Source of the DNA: Triticum aestivum
Taxonomy: Eukaryota; Streptophyta; Magnoliopsida; Poales; Poaceae
Assembly (NCBI RefSeq): GCF_018294505.1
Contig: NC_057814.1
Coordinates: 33,217,789 to 33,281,788, forward strand
Direction of reading: 5' to 3'
Length of the DNA stretch: 64,000 bases
A program made the translations under genes and the position numbers. This document shows, one piece after another, positions 11,399-23,531 of this stretch (within the stretch, counting starts at the first letter, position 1; each line of letters begins with the position of its first letter). The notes beneath the pieces are model-generated. The model searched no databases, was not told the DNA's origin, and saw nothing but the letters and a program-made list of their open reading frames with translations.

Positions 11399-12193
11399 AT
11401 GCCGTCGTGGCCGAACACTAACAGTAGCAGTGGAGACAGCAACTCTTTGCTCCACGGCGGCGGCGACTACAGCGACCCCAATGAGCATATCTACCACCCT
11501 ATCGAGGTATTTCTTCCACACATATCCACTAACAACATCTAAATCGGGTCTCCTTTTGGTTTGGTATTTCGTTCTGGATCTGACCGCTGTTTATTTGCTT
11601 ATGATGTGTCACAGGACGGATACCCTCGCTGGATCAGAGACAAAGCATGGAACGGGGAAGATGAGGACCGTTTGATCTTCTGCAAATGCCATCAGCTTGC
11701 GCACCGTTACGTGGCGTTCCAAGGAAGCATGGTAGGCAGGCGATTTCTGGGGTGTCCGCATAAGGTTAATTACTCTTTCACCAACAATCTAATTTTCGCC
11801 TCTCTGTTCGCTTTACTATCTGTACTGAACAAAGAAATCATGCTATTATATGCCGTATAGGACGAGAGCAGGTGCAATTTCGTGCATTGGGTGGATGGAC
11901 AATGGAGTCCGGTCTTGGTCCGCTCCCTAGAAACGCTATGGTGGCTGGTGGGCCAGAAAGAGGACGAGAAGGAGGACGCGATCTGGGAAGGCATTGGCAA
12001 ACTAGCAGACGCCAAGGCTGCAATGGAGGAGGAAAAGCGGGTGATCGTTGCCCAAAACATGCAAGCCATGACTGCCATAGCTGCGCAGAAAGAAGCTCTG
12101 CAGAAGAAAGTTGAGAAGTACGAATTCTTCGTGCGTGTTGCCGTGTTTGCTGTGGCAGCGATAGTGATGATGGTGGGCAGGCGAATCCTGTAG
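11399..12193 (+). CDS. GRF zinc-finger protein with C-terminal coiled coil and membrane anchor, copy 1
   Basis: Three exons (11399-11506, 11615-11764, 11861-12193), all phase 0 with GT-AG introns, give a 196-residue protein. Exon 1 encodes a short Ser/Gly-rich N-terminus starting MPSWPN. Exon 2 plus the start of exon 3 form a GRF-type zinc finger: FCKCH, GRRFLGCP, then RCNFVHWVD, so the paired cysteines and the GRR signature are all present. Exon 3 continues into a charged, Ala/Glu/Lys-rich helix (about residues 120-170) and one hydrophobic segment (FFVRVAVFAVAAIVMMV) just before the C-terminus, which suggests a tail-anchored protein. GRF fingers bind nucleic acid in TOP3A and APE2; the role of these short plant proteins is not known to me. 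The frame is intact. Confidence 0.85.
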
Positions 12194-12612
12194 TTCAATC
12201 ACTTTTGGGGATAGCTATTGCATCGTTGGGTTGGTAGGTAGTAGTTGTTATTGTAGTGTGAGGTGTGTGCCGCGTCTTCTTTTGTCTTTATGCTTATCTA
12301 GAAAATGGTATCTGTGTCTGGTGATTGCATATGTTGGTATGCTAATACCATGTGTTACAATTCAGCTAACTGGCCACGTGTTATAACTATCCAACATACA
12401 TTTTAACGAATGGACATGCATATATATCATGCATATTAACGAAAATGATGAGCTCGCAAAATATAATTTTGAGCTCGCAAATTAATACATATGCAAGATA
12501 TGGGTTCACTCAAAACGATACATACTGAGTCATGACGGTTTCAGCTCGTTAAAATTCGTGCAACAAAATGGTCGGGGTGTCATGGTACTGATGAGATCAA
12601 ACTAGATATAAT
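12194..12612. other. Spacer between convergent genes, copy 1
   Basis: 3' flank of the GRF gene and 3' flank of the minus-strand gene ending at 12613. I see no gene in it. It includes the phrase GAGCTCGCAAA twice near 12450 and 12470. Confidence 0.5.
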
Positions 12613-13203
12613 TCACGGTTTGTAACCCAATGAACGCATCATTGTGTCCACCTCATCCAGCTTAGCGACCTCTGCATAACTGACGTACGACGGTGCTCCT
12701 GTAGGTGACATGGCGATGTAGAAATCTTTGAACCCTACAAGAACCGGGTGCATACAAGGTTAGCGCCGCTATCATAAAAAAGAAATGATCTTCATATGAC
12801 AAACATAAAATATTTTCTAGTGTGGTGATGACGAATGCTTATTTTGCAACATAAGTTGTCTACCTCCATCACCGATATTCCAAAACGGTCAATCTGGTTG
12901 CCAAGCATTAGCGCCCGGCACGCAGAATAATGGTCTGTATCAACAGATACGCTGAATGTCCTCCATGGTGCCCATATCTCAACCTGGCACATACGGTTGC
13001 ATGTAGCAAAAAACACATGACCCGGACAGGAAATCGGAAGAAAGGCTTACAGAAAATCATCTATTACAATCCATGGACAAAATGCATAGCATGTACCTCT
13101 GTGGCTGACGGTGAATCACCTACACTCTCCACAGTGTCCATATGGCGATACAGGTATATGTGGTGCGTAAGCAGCTTACTAGCAAGTGGGTGTACCGTGA
13201 TGC
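12613..13203 (-). pseudogene. Unidentified spliced gene, 3' exons, copy 1 (frameshifted)
   Basis: Three minus-strand exons are supported by splice sites and matching phase: 13097-13203 (ITVHPLASKLLTHHIYLYRH), 12864-12983 (VEIWAPWRTFSVSVDTDHYS) and 12613-12734 (FKDFYIAMSPTGAPSYVSYA, ending in GYKP). I do not recognise the family. The last acceptor joins in frame in copy 2, but copy 1 lacks one C of a C-run (near 12735), so its last exon is out of frame. Earlier exons may lie at about 13230-13370. It could be the 3' part of the RPA32-like gene just upstream on the same strand, or a separate gene. Confidence 0.5.
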
Positions 13204-13997
13204 CTAATATATACCATGAGAAAACGCGTATAAAAAAATATAAACGATACGGAGACGATTCTGTCTGAAGCATCAACAGACACTGTGCCTGTCGGTCGGC
13301 CTCTGCGGGGCATGCAAACTTTGCATGCGCTGCCACCACCGCCCCTATCGTCCAATAAAATATCAGCACCGAATAGTCAATTCACATGACTATGAAAAAT
13401 GAGCACAGGTCACATGCATGCGTGAATGGAAACGTAGGAAAAAAATTGAACAAGTCTGGTGTCACATTGCACTAGGAAATCTCATATGCCCGTAGCATAC
13501 AACATTAGATAAAAACATAACGGTCCAGAAAGGTACATGCTGAAATTCACAGATCGTAGAACCCGATAATTGCAATCGCGCGGAATATAGTAAAAAACGC
13601 ATCTTCATAATTTTGGTGCAAATAGCGACTAGAAATTTCATTGGGCGCATGGCGGCATCATTCGTATTTCGCAAGCTTGTATCCATCTTCATTAGGCGTC
13701 CTTATCAGATCACCCTAGTGCAAAAGTACGTCTATTGCGTTCCTGCACATAATACATTAGGGTGTAAATTAAATATTTTAAATTATATTGTATCATATGA
13801 AGGATTTTCATGACGGATATGGCAATTGACACCCACCTGACGGCATGCGGACTGGCGGTTATATTGTTTTTGAGGAAACTGAAAGACAATCCAGGTTCAC
13901 TGGAAAATGCAAACGCAGATAAAAGTGATTAGACTACAATCATATTTACATTAATAAATAAAATATATGCGTAAAAAATCGGTCATGTTTGTATTGT

Positions 13998-14435
13998 TTA
14001 CCCCAGGGCAATGTAGTCCTTAACCATACTCACTATGGTGTCCATCAACGTCGTAGCCGGACGTGCACCCGGCTGCAATCAAAGAACGAAAGACCAGTAA
14101 ATACGTCTGCTGGGCATACTGAAAATATATCGTGAATGCCGAAAATTTAGACAAATAAATATGTGTGTTTTAAGCCGGTAAATACCTTTGCTTTCTTACT
14201 TTCCTCATGACAGTATATAGATTCCAAAAAATGCCGAGTTATGTCATTGTAGTCTGTTATCGGCCTATGCTCATCCGGTTTGTTAGCTCAATTTATCCGG
14301 ATAAAAAAGTAATGTTCGTAAAAATAAAAATAGGTGAGGATCGGACATGCTTGTGTAGCGTACCTGAGATGCATGATGGTAATGTGTGGCCTGAAACCCT
14401 TGACATCCACACGTGCAACAACGTTAACATAAGAT
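13998..14435 (-). pseudogene. RPA32-like (replication protein A 32-kDa subunit) gene, copy 1, 5' truncated
   Basis: The surviving exons 14364-14435 (SYVNVVARVDVKGFRPHIT, ending HLR), 14186-14264 (PITDYNDITRHFLESIYCH) and 13998-14072 (PGARPATTLMDTIVSMVKDY, stop TAA) splice in frame. They match the second half of the RPA32 OB fold: the G(S/T)YV strand, the I..F..R-P-I-T-D-[YF]-N-[DE]-[IV]-T segment, and the helix that follows. The first four exons present in copy 2 are missing here because of an 873-bp deletion whose ends share AGAT (14432-14435). Without the N-terminus and the DDGTG strand it cannot make a normal RPA32. Confidence 0.75.
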
Positions 14436-15590
14436 TCACATGTGTCCCTGCAAAGAGATATATAGGCAGGTACGCAGGGGCGAGCACACTGATTCAATGC
14501 TACGTGTGGCACGCATGCATACCGCAAGCTAGCGGTGGAATATCGATGCTTGCATGTGAGCATGGCTCCTGTGGTCTGCACGCGCGAGTGTAAACAACCT
14601 TTTTCCATATTGGGACGGCAAATTTTGGAGGCATGTGTCCTGACTGAGCTTCGCGGCAGTATTCATTTTTCTGGGTGGAAAACACAGTCTGGCGTGATGC
14701 ATACTTGCGCATGCATTGCACTCAATGCGGTAAGCTTGGTGGAATCTGTCCGTTTGCATGCGGCGGCATGCACCCGCCATGACATGCGCACCCATCTGCG
14801 CACCTATAACGCCGCTCAGGTGCAGACCTGATGCCCCACAAGTCGCGTTGTGACCATACGCCCATTGGCTAGCGTGGGCGGCAATTTTTTATACGCGTTG
14901 GCTTGACCGGACTTGGACGTTCAATGCCTCGTTTGGAAAGAATCGCACTACAGTAGTGGGCATATGGCCGCAAGGTGGTGGCATGCAACCACATGCATGC
15001 ATTGGACGCACACTGTTTTAGGAACGATTCTTCGACCCCATCTTTGGACGACAAGGAATCTGTTTTATTAGAGGGATCAGAACGATACAGCGTGCTGTAC
15101 ATTTGTCGCGATGACATATTTAATCTTGCCTGTTGTACATGTGCCATGGTCTAATGGGTGCCATTTTCATTAGTGCAGCTATGATTTCGATGTATGACAA
15201 ACTTACCGCGCGCATCATGCATCTTGTACTCACGTATTATAAATACGAGTGGTCCCATAGGTTTCTATGTGCCATGCCCACATGTTCATTGCTCAGTTCC
15301 AAAATGATGCAAGATAAAAACAAAAATGCGTTTGGTCCATAAGTAGAGGGCATGCATGTTCCTGGAACATGATTACTAAAGTTCATGGTACATCGTGTAT
15401 ACCACTACTGTCGTGATAATTTCATATACCAAGGCTGCATTTGAGCTTGTTCTGCAATTTTGATATTGCACCTTGTTGGAATCGGTGCATGCATATAAAA
15501 TAATTATCGATGAAACCATAATAATTGTAGACATATATGTAGTGAACGCAATAATTGTCGGATGTGTTGCTCCTAATACATGAGTACTTA
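14436..15590. other. Spacer upstream of the truncated RPA32-like gene, copy 1
   Basis: No supported gene. The DNA is rich in GCATGC-type words around 14500-15000 and turns AT-rich after 15150. It matches 50335-51490. Two segments at about 14930 and 15017 (TTTGGAAAGAATC and GATTCTTCGACC) hint at an old small inverted element, but I could not define its ends. Confidence 0.5.
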
Positions 15591-16224
15591 TAAGTGGTAC
15601 ATTCACATCATATCATGGAACATTTAATGGATTTCAGCGTTGTTGCACTTGGTACATTTGCATGACAACTAATGTTTATTGGGTTTGGTACATTTATCGA
15701 AGAGATCGTTACCCTATCCTAGAAACATTCAGTGGACATAATAGAACTTGCTCGTAATACATGAGTATTTTAGCGAACACGAGGATTATCGCGCGTGATG
15801 GACTCACTGGACATATAACCATCATATCATGATGAAAAAAAAGATACATGGACGTGGTCCATTTACATGAGAATCGATGTTTATTGGACTAATACATTTA
15901 TGAGGGTGATTGTTACACGATCCTACAAACATTTAGTGGACACAGTAGTTCTTGATCCTAAAAAATATGTGTACTTATACATGGTACATTTACATTAGGT
16001 CTAGGTACATGTAGGCAGACGTCGTCGTATTTTGTCTTGACACATATTAATAATGAGTCCGTGATAATATACCCTTCAATAAAATACAGAAACAGAGAGA
16101 ATTCCCCATCCCTCCCACGTTTTAGGATATGCATGACACATATTAATAATTGACACAGTATTTCTTATTGCAATTTATTTACTTTTTTTTATCTATCTAT
16201 CACTATCACAATTAATCCTTGCAA

Positions 16225-16435
16225 GTGATGAGTTCAGGTGGGTTGACAACCCTCTAGCCCGCGTTGGGTGCAAGTATTTGCTTTTGTGTGTGCAGGTACT
16301 ATTCACTAGGATTTGCATGGTTCTCCTATTGGTTCGATAAACCTTGGTTCTCACTGAGGTAAATACTTACCAGTTACTATATTGCTTCACCCTTCCTCTT
16401 CGAAAATCCCAATGCCTCTCACAAGTAGTAGTGAC
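16225..16435 (+). mobile_element. Gypsy-type retrotransposon fragment, copy 1
   Basis: The run GTGATGAGTTCAGGTGGGTTGACAACC...CGCGTTGGGTGCAAGTATTTG...TTGTGTGTGCAGGTACTATTC...GGTTCGATAAACCTTGGTTC...CCCTTCCTCTTCG resembles a leader segment I know from Triticeae Gypsy elements. AT-rich remnants to about 17170 may be internal sequence of the same dead element. The same fragment is at 52135-52345 in copy 2. Confidence 0.5.
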
Positions 16436-17639
16436 ATCCAAATTCAGTACCAAATATGACCTGTACCAAATGTGAAGTGTTATGACGATAGCACTGATAT
16501 ATCAAATTCTTATGAACAATCTGCTTTCATTCGAACAATCATCAAAACTTCAATCATGGCGTTTAAGAGTGCCTTCAGTGATCTAAAGATGGTGTGGCAA
16601 CCCACGACTAAAGATAAGTCAACAATGATGATGATTAATGCATGAATAGAACTCTCATGTGCTAGATGGAATAGACATAAATCACCGATATTGTTGAGGG
16701 CACGGTTGATTGCTTTGGTACTCAAAATTATTATTGTTGTGATGAGAAATTCTTTTGTAGGTCGTTTAAACCCATTGGAGTGCCTCCACTAAATATGTGG
16801 TATAACAAATTTCTTTAGTGAGAATACAGATGTTCGCAGGGCATGAACAATAAAACTAATGTATCACCATAGGGATATATGTGTTGCTTATGATGGGACT
16901 TCTAGAAGTTCTTATGGGCAAGAAATAATACACTGCACTCCTCCCAAAATTAGTGGTAGATGCACTTCCTCTTTCTAAATCCAGCGATGGCACTTCTCCC
17001 AAAAATAAAGTGCTAGATGCACTTCTCCCAAACACCAAAAATTGTCTTCTACAAATCCACCATCATACAATCCCGGTGCCTCTTGTCATGGTGATGTCTT
17101 CCATGATTCCATTGATGTTATTTGTAACTGGTACACTATTGGACAAAACCCTAGCTCGAGGTGGTACATTCAGATTCCATTGATGAAACCATACAAAATA
17201 GACAAGATACATTCAGCGAACACGACGATAATCGCACCTGTTGGACTCACCGAACATATCACCATTATATCGTGGCGAAAAAAAACATACATGGACGTGG
17301 TACATTTACATGAGAATCGATGTTTATTGGACTTAGTACATTTATCAAAGATATTGTTACACGATCCTACAAACGTTCAGCGGTCACAATTGGTCTTAGT
17401 CCTAAAAATATGAGTACTTATACGTGGTACAATTACATTAGATATTGGTGCATGTAGTGTATATCGCTATATTTTGTGTTGACACATATTAATAATGAAT
17501 CCATGATAGTATACCCTTCAGTAAAATACAGAAATAGAGAGATTTCCCCATCCCTCCCACATTTGCCTTACGTGACGAGCAGTAGGCAACCCTATCCCCC
17601 AACATTGCCCCCCCCCCCATTCCGACCCCTCTACATCAA

Positions 17640-17925
17640 CCGATGTCGCCAGGGGAAGCGGCCAGGCGAAGCCCCCCGGATGACGACGGTTGTGTTGGGG
17701 CAGTTCACAAACACATAGCGCGACATGTCCATTGCTAGCCCATTTCCTACCGGGCAGTGTACTATGCGCGTGTTGGGCATCTCAGTGGCAGCGTTCGTAC
17801 GCAGTTCGGTGCGCTTCCGTGCCACCGGCATGGTGGGTGGCTGCGCATGCAGTGGTGGCTGGGTATCCAAACCCTTAGTTGGAGGTTCGACACTTAAGGA
17901 TATTTGATCAAACCATGTAGTTAGT
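17640..17925 (-). pseudogene. Unidentified exon-like segment, first of two, copy 1
   Basis: The minus strand is open for about 105 codons and contains TEMPNTRIVHCPVGNGLAMD followed by MSRYVFVNCPNTTVVI. A diverged, stop-containing version lies at 18870-19075 inside the next repeat unit. I do not recognise the family, and neighbouring exons are not evident. Confidence 0.35.
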
Positions 17926-18869
17926 TCGGATACATATAGCGAACACAAGAATTATCGGACCTGCTGGATTCACAAAACACGGCACCATTGTATCATGCGC
18001 AAAAAACCATACACGGACGTGGTACATCTACATCAGATCGTGGTACATTTAATTCAATTCACCGTAATTGGGCTTGGTATCATAGTATTAATGAGTCCGT
18101 AACAACATGCCCATCATATAGAAAATAAGGAACAAAGAGCCTCCCCCCTCCGTCGCGTGATGACTATTAGGCATCCCTAACACCGACCATCGTCGCCCCC
18201 CACCCTCTCCGATTCCTCCATGTCTCGTGTTGCCGCTATGGCCGAGTACTGGGATAAGACCGGTTGATGTCTGTTGTGTTGCGACAAATCACGTGTGCTA
18301 GCGCGGTAGATCATCTGCGGGCCCCCCTACCCCTAACTTGCGTTTGGGATTGATGTTATTTGTAACTAGTACATATATTGGAAAAAATCGTAGCTCGAGG
18401 TAGCACATTCAGATTCCATTGATGAAACCATAAAAATAGCCTGGATACATTCAGCGAACTCGAGGACTATCGCACCCGATGGACTCATCGAACATATCAC
18501 AATCGTATTGTGACGAAAAAAACTACATGGACGTGGTACATTTACATGAGAATCAATGTTTATTATATTTACTACATTTATTAGAGAAATTGTTTCACGA
18601 TCTTACTAGTTCAGCGGTCATAGTAGTTCTTTAATCCTGAAAATCTGAGAACTTCTACAGGGTACATTCACATTAGATCTTGGTACATGTAATGTACATT
18701 GCCGTATTTTTTGTCTCGACACATATTAATAATTAATCCGTGACGATACACCCTTCAATAAAATCCATACCCACATTTGCCTTACGTGGCGACCAGTAGG
18801 CAAACCTACCCCCACGTTGCCCCGCCCCCCCCCCCACCCCCTTACCTCAGCTAATGCCGCCAGGGATAA

Positions 18870-19075
18870 CGGCCGGGTGAAGCCTGTATGATGACGGTTG
18901 TGTTAGGGCAATTCACAACACCTAGCGCGACAGGTCCATTGCGAGTGCAACTGCTACGTGGCAGTGTAGGATGCGCGTGTTGGGCATCTCAGTGTCAGTG
19001 TCCATGCGCAGTTCGATGCGCCTCTGTTCCACTGGCATGATGCGTGGCTGCGCATTCGATGGTCACTGTTGCCAT
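18870..19075 (-). pseudogene. Unidentified exon-like segment, second and decayed, copy 1
   Basis: Homologous to the segment at 17640-17925 (TEMPNTRILHCH, then ALAMDLSR followed by a stop). It shows that the minus-strand exon was duplicated together with its repeat unit. Confidence 0.35.
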
Positions 19076-19139
19076 TATTATACAAACCTCCACTTGCATC
19101 GCCACTGCCAGTGGCCGAACCGGCAAAAAAAATCGGTTG

Positions 19140-19200
19140 GCACCGGCACCCGTGGGGGTGGGGTGGGGGGGTGTGGTGGTGGAGGATGGGAGGGGGGTCA
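19140..19200 (+). other. G-rich tract with quadruplex potential
   Basis: Runs GGGGGTGGGGTGGGGGGG, then GTGGTGGTGGAGGATGGGAGGGGGG. The partner at 63832-63882 keeps the G-blocks. Confidence 0.5.
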
Positions 19201-19322
19201 AATCGCGTATCGTTGCGCGGTAGGGCGGGCCGCCTGCTCCCCATGCGTACTCTTGCATGTGGTACATTCACATTCATATGACTATACAGTACTTGTAACG
19301 TGTACAAAAAATGAATATACCC

Positions 19323-20079
19323 CTAATTGGACGTGGTACTTAAACCCGATACACGACACACCGTTTATATAATCTATTGACACGCTCATACATGTGCCGG
19401 GTACACTAGTCTGGACAATATCCTTGTTGGAGATGGTACATTTATGGTAGAGCGTGCTGTGCCCATGTATATATTTTTTTATACCATCCGACCTCGATAT
19501 CCAGCCCATGGCCCAAACCAACGCAAATAGGGGATACGGATGGGTAGTCAAGACTAGAGCGCTCCAGATTCATCTAGAAAAATAAAGAGGCTCGGCATAC
19601 ACTACTAGCGACGACTCGCTGGCGATAATGGCGGCGGCGGCGTAGCTCACACCGGACCAAGGTTTGCACGCTTGCTGGACCTGCCGAAGACGCAAGGGGA
19701 TCGCCGGCGGGGTACGAGAAGCAGCAGCTCGCCGTCGGCCGTAAAGCTGTAAGTGTGGTATCGTCCTCCTCGTACTAGTGAACACTCGGCAAACGTTTGA
19801 TTATCGCTCCCGCCGCTAGTTAATCGCTAAGGCGGGATGACGCAGTACAGCCGATTTCGTTTATCTACTTCGAGGTCGTATCTATTTCATATTCACCACA
19901 AAATTATGTAGCCATTAAAATTCGTGTTAACCTAGTTTATTGTATACAATTACAGAGCAATCTGTGATATTTTCGTTTTTTCTTGGCCTGTGATATCTGA
20001 TTATATGACATTCATAGGATTAAGGGGGAGCATTGCGGCTAATCGATCCAGTATTTTGTTTGTTTTCTTCTGGTTAGAT
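19323..20079 (+). promoter_or_regulatory. 5' region and possible untranslated first exon of the second PMD/Ulp1-like gene
   Basis: A GC-rich stretch at about 19600-19745 ends with the strong donor CT|GTAAGT (19747). An acceptor TTAG lies at 20074-20077, three bases before the ATG at 20080. This suggests a leader exon, an intron of about 330 bp, and then the coding exon. A TATA-like run is near 19468. Confidence 0.4.
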
Positions 20080-23000
20080 ATGGATGCACCTTCTGAATCC
20101 GAAGAGTGCGGGGCGGTTGATTTGGATGAGCAGGATTGTGAAATCAACTGCGATGGCCCTGCAGGGACCACTTCAAGATGCTCTGTTAGAGTGATTTACA
20201 ATGTCATATCGAAGTTCAGCAAAGAAAAGCAGGACATTGTGAAGTCCATGGGATGGGGCGGAATTTTGCTGTTCCCATACATGTCCAAGCTCAACCTGAA
20301 ACTTTCGTCGTTTCTTCTGATGCATGTGGATCCCGTTAGAAGAGCAATCGTGCTGGGTCCGGACAAAGTTTTCCCATTTGTGGCAACAGATGTAAACAAA
20401 GTGTTTGGGCTCCCTTGCAAGGGTATGAACATTCGGAAATCGACGATTGAGCAGACTGAAGAGGTAGTGAGCAAAGTCAGGTCTCGTCTTGGAATGAACA
20501 CCAAAGAAAGAAGAAGCCTGAAAGCAGTGCAGGCGATCTTGGAGAAGGAGCATTTAGGTCCAATGCAAAAGGATGACGTAGACGCATTTAAGACGGCACT
20601 TGTGGTATTTGTTATGGGAAATTTGCTTGCGCCGACCACAATGTATGACTACACAAAACTAGGCTATTGGCCAGCTCTCTCTGATCCAGACTCTTTGCAT
20701 AACTTCAACTGGTGTTAGTATGTAGTAGAAGAAATTATAGAAGCTGCTTCAAAGTTCAAAGTTAATGCCATGAAGAAGAAGGCAATATCCATCATGACAG
20801 GGTGTACACTATTCCTGCAGGCACGATGACACACTGTTCGAATTTCATGTTTTTATCGATCTGCTATCATGCATACATCCTTATTATCAGTATAATAACA
20901 TGTTTTTTGTGCCATTCATTTGGAGATTCTATTCCTCGATAGCCTGGATCTCGGAGAATTCACATTACCAGATGACACATTGCCAAGAATAGGTCTTTTC
21001 ACAAAAGATCGGATGCATGACATGATACAGTGTATATTAGCTAACCGGAATGATGCTGATTTTGGTGCCGCAAAGGTATGTCCATTTGTAATGCGGTATT
21101 TCTGTAGTCTCTCCCAGCATGTGATCTTCTATTTTGTAGTACTAATTTAGACACCCTTGTGTATCACAAACAAATTTACCATTATTTGTTAACGATGCAG
21201 CTTAAAGATCAATCACTTATCATATACTCAAAAGTTACTGATGGTAGTCAGGATGATGGTCTTGCTGCATTCTCTATCTTATTCCCCGACGACCCACTTA
21301 AGGTGTGTATCAACGTAACCGTTATTCTTATGCATTGGTTTTAAGATTGCATACTTGTGAATGCTGATGCGTGTTATCTTTCCTGCAATGATAGGCTTCT
21401 GAACAGAGTGACAAGTTGTTAAGGCATCATCACAAACGGATATATTATGAGCATCAAAATCAGATGTCACAATATGCGTTCTCTAAATCAATGCGTGTTA
21501 CATCAAAGTCAAACAGACTTGGGAATAATACAACGATGGTTTCTATGAAAATAGAGTCAGTCATATCATTTCTTCAAGACGTACGTACAAAAAGAGACCA
21601 CGGCAGTATGTCTCAATTTCTTTCAAATGAAACAAGTGTATCAGGTAATACATCTCTCCTCATGAGGCATGCGTACAAAAAAACCACGTTATTATGTGCA
21701 TGATCAAAGTGTTTCTAAATGCTTTGGCAGATGCATATGAGGTGACTGGCGCTAAAGAGATCATTGACGGTAGTATCAGGGGGCAAGATGGAAATGCGGA
21801 TCGGTCATCAGGAAAATTCTTAACGCTCTGCCAGCCATCCCATGAGATGTCAACTGACAAAGACAATGTGAGATACGAATGTAACAGAACATACGGATGC
21901 GATGCCCCCATGAACTTCCTGGTAGCTCATCAAAGGGCGTACACACACCCCAGAAGCAGGTCTTCAGTTTTATTCCGCGAGACTGGGTAATAGGAGAGCA
22001 AACCCTGAAGTCATCTCCTAGCAAGACAAACAAAGTTATCCAGGAATGCTATATGTTTCAGAGAGAGACGCGATTCACATATCAGATGAATCTAAACGCC
22101 AAGAGTCTTGACTTTGATGTAAGTGATTCACGGATTGTGAAGAAGAAGGCCCGGGTCATTTGCTGGGCTGATAAAGAAAGAAGGGTGGTTGCTCCGCTTA
22201 AATATCAGCGTGCTATGTGCATTGACTTCCACAAATGGTTGACAGATAATAACGAAAAGGAGCTGCTTGAGAGGTAAGATTATGAATCTATACTTGTAAC
22301 ATCTTCTTTTGAAGCTATAATTGAACGCGTCATTTTGGTACAGACATGCTAATATATCACTTTTAATCTGCAGTGTGTGGATCATGCATCATACTCCGTC
22401 ATATATAGAGTTATCAGGGTACGATTTAAAGCGTCATGCATGCAAGCACCAAGACATGGACCACGATATGTTCAATGTTCTGATAGGAAGACTACTGCAA
22501 GCTGAAGATCACGTATTTGAAGTAGCACGGAGCAGGCATTACATCGAATCAGATTTTGTGGTATATGAATCTTCCCCCGTTCCTGTCATATTTGATGCAT
22601 GTGACTGAAATTGATTATTGCACATTCGACGTGCATGATATGAGTTCATTTTGTATTACCCAAACAGACGTGTGTACTATCTGGATCCAAACCAACAAAC
22701 TATATCAGCATACGAAACTAGTTCATTGGAGATAACATAGCATACGACGTCGCGAGTTGCAAATTTGTAAGATATAATTTCATTAAGGAATCGTTCAGAT
22801 TAATGATGAGTTATATTTTGCACCTGCTGCATGTTCATTTGGTTTATGACAAAACGCAGCTTTTCCTGAATGGCCTCGTCAACTTCACATGGGTGTCATA
22901 TGTTGTTGACTTCATTGACAACACCATTATCATATATGACCCATCCATGGTCGCACGAGCATGCAGTCAGCTTGAAAAATTGCACCTTGATATATGCAGC

Positions 23001-23465
23001 CAGCTCAAATCTGGTCTATCAGAATGTGCATCAGAATTATTTGAAGGTTGGGACTTCAATTGGGACAGCCTCGAGCCTGTATTCCACTTCGACAAATTTT
23101 CTATGACAGCCAGGTGATACATGTTATGATTTATATAACATTTGCATATGCCTCTAGTTATTAGTGCTCGTTACCAGTTTGATGTTGGATTTTTTCACAT
23201 CATGACCATTTGTGTACAGGCACTTGACGGGATTTCATACCATCCACTTCTGCAAGCACTTTGATGGGTCGCGCGTCAAGCATGACATGGTTAGCTAAAG
23301 CTTTAAATTGCCTAGTGGTATTCTTGTACATCATCCTTTGTTTTGTGTTACTAAATGTGGTTGCAATTTTCACGATGATTTCAGATCCGCAACGCAGACA
23401 TCGCTCCTTTTTATCTGTATGACTTGATGCACTTAAGGGGGAACAGTGGTGTGCGGCCTAGGTAA
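20080..23465 (+). pseudogene. Second PMD-like / Ulp1-like multi-exon gene, decayed
   Basis: Eleven exons can be traced: 20080-20818, 20926-21075, 21201-21302, 21395-21644, 21731 to about 22273 (with a frameshift near 21925), 22374-22560, an uncertain one near 22670, 22860-23113, 23220-23289 and 23385-23465. Exon 1 encodes the PMD-like region (KSMGWGGILLFPYMSKLNLK...NKVFGLPCKGMNI) and has an in-frame TAG after NFNWC (about 20716). Later exons parallel the minus-strand gene at 2676-8117: LDSLDLGEFTLPDDTLPRIG, FHKWLTDNNEKELLER, GYDLKRHACKHQDMDHDMFN and the Ulp1-like WVSYVVDFIDNTIIIYDP. The expected catalytic His-Trp reads Thr-Trp, and the DCG Cys position reads LTG. Exon 1 ends at a GC donor. 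Probably not functional as a protease; a diverged paralogue of the duplicated gene. Confidence 0.72.
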
Positions 23466-23531
23466 TTCATTGAGACTATCGATGACGACTGATCAGGCTT
23501 GCGCTTCTTTGTGAAATGGATGCTATCAGAG

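Larger units (their letters stand above)
1033..19322 (+). repeat. Segmental duplication, copy 1
   Basis: Collinear, same-orientation homology with 34223-64000, broken only by indels and insertions. Examples: 1041-1475 matches 34231-34620; 2676-8117 matches 35857-41306; 11399-12193 matches 45665-47209; 19258-19322 matches the last bases of the window. In the GRF last exon I count about 9 differences in 333 bp. The copy-1 boundary at 1033 is set by an LTR insertion, not by the duplication itself, so the true left edge lies outside the window. Confidence 0.95.
15591..19322. repeat. Field of direct repeats (GTACATTTACATGAGAATC family), copy 1
   Basis: A core of about 220-350 bp recurs in the same direction at about 15773-16124, 17215-17563, 17937-18160 and 18451-18790. 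Each starts near GCGAACACGA...ATCG and runs through ACATGGACGTGGTACATTTACATG to TATTAATAATGA(A/G)TCCGTGA and CCCTTCAATAAAAT. Units two and four are followed by a second shared block (CACATTTGCCTTACGTG...GTAGGCAA, a C-run, then a minus-strand exon-like piece). The field is repeated in copy 2 at 51500-54294 and 63064-64000. I do not recognise the element. Confidence 0.75.

Noticed and set aside
15133..15342. Short open frame, retained in copy 2
   Set aside because: Conservation between 2-3% diverged duplicates is expected by chance over 69 codons; no domain or start context.
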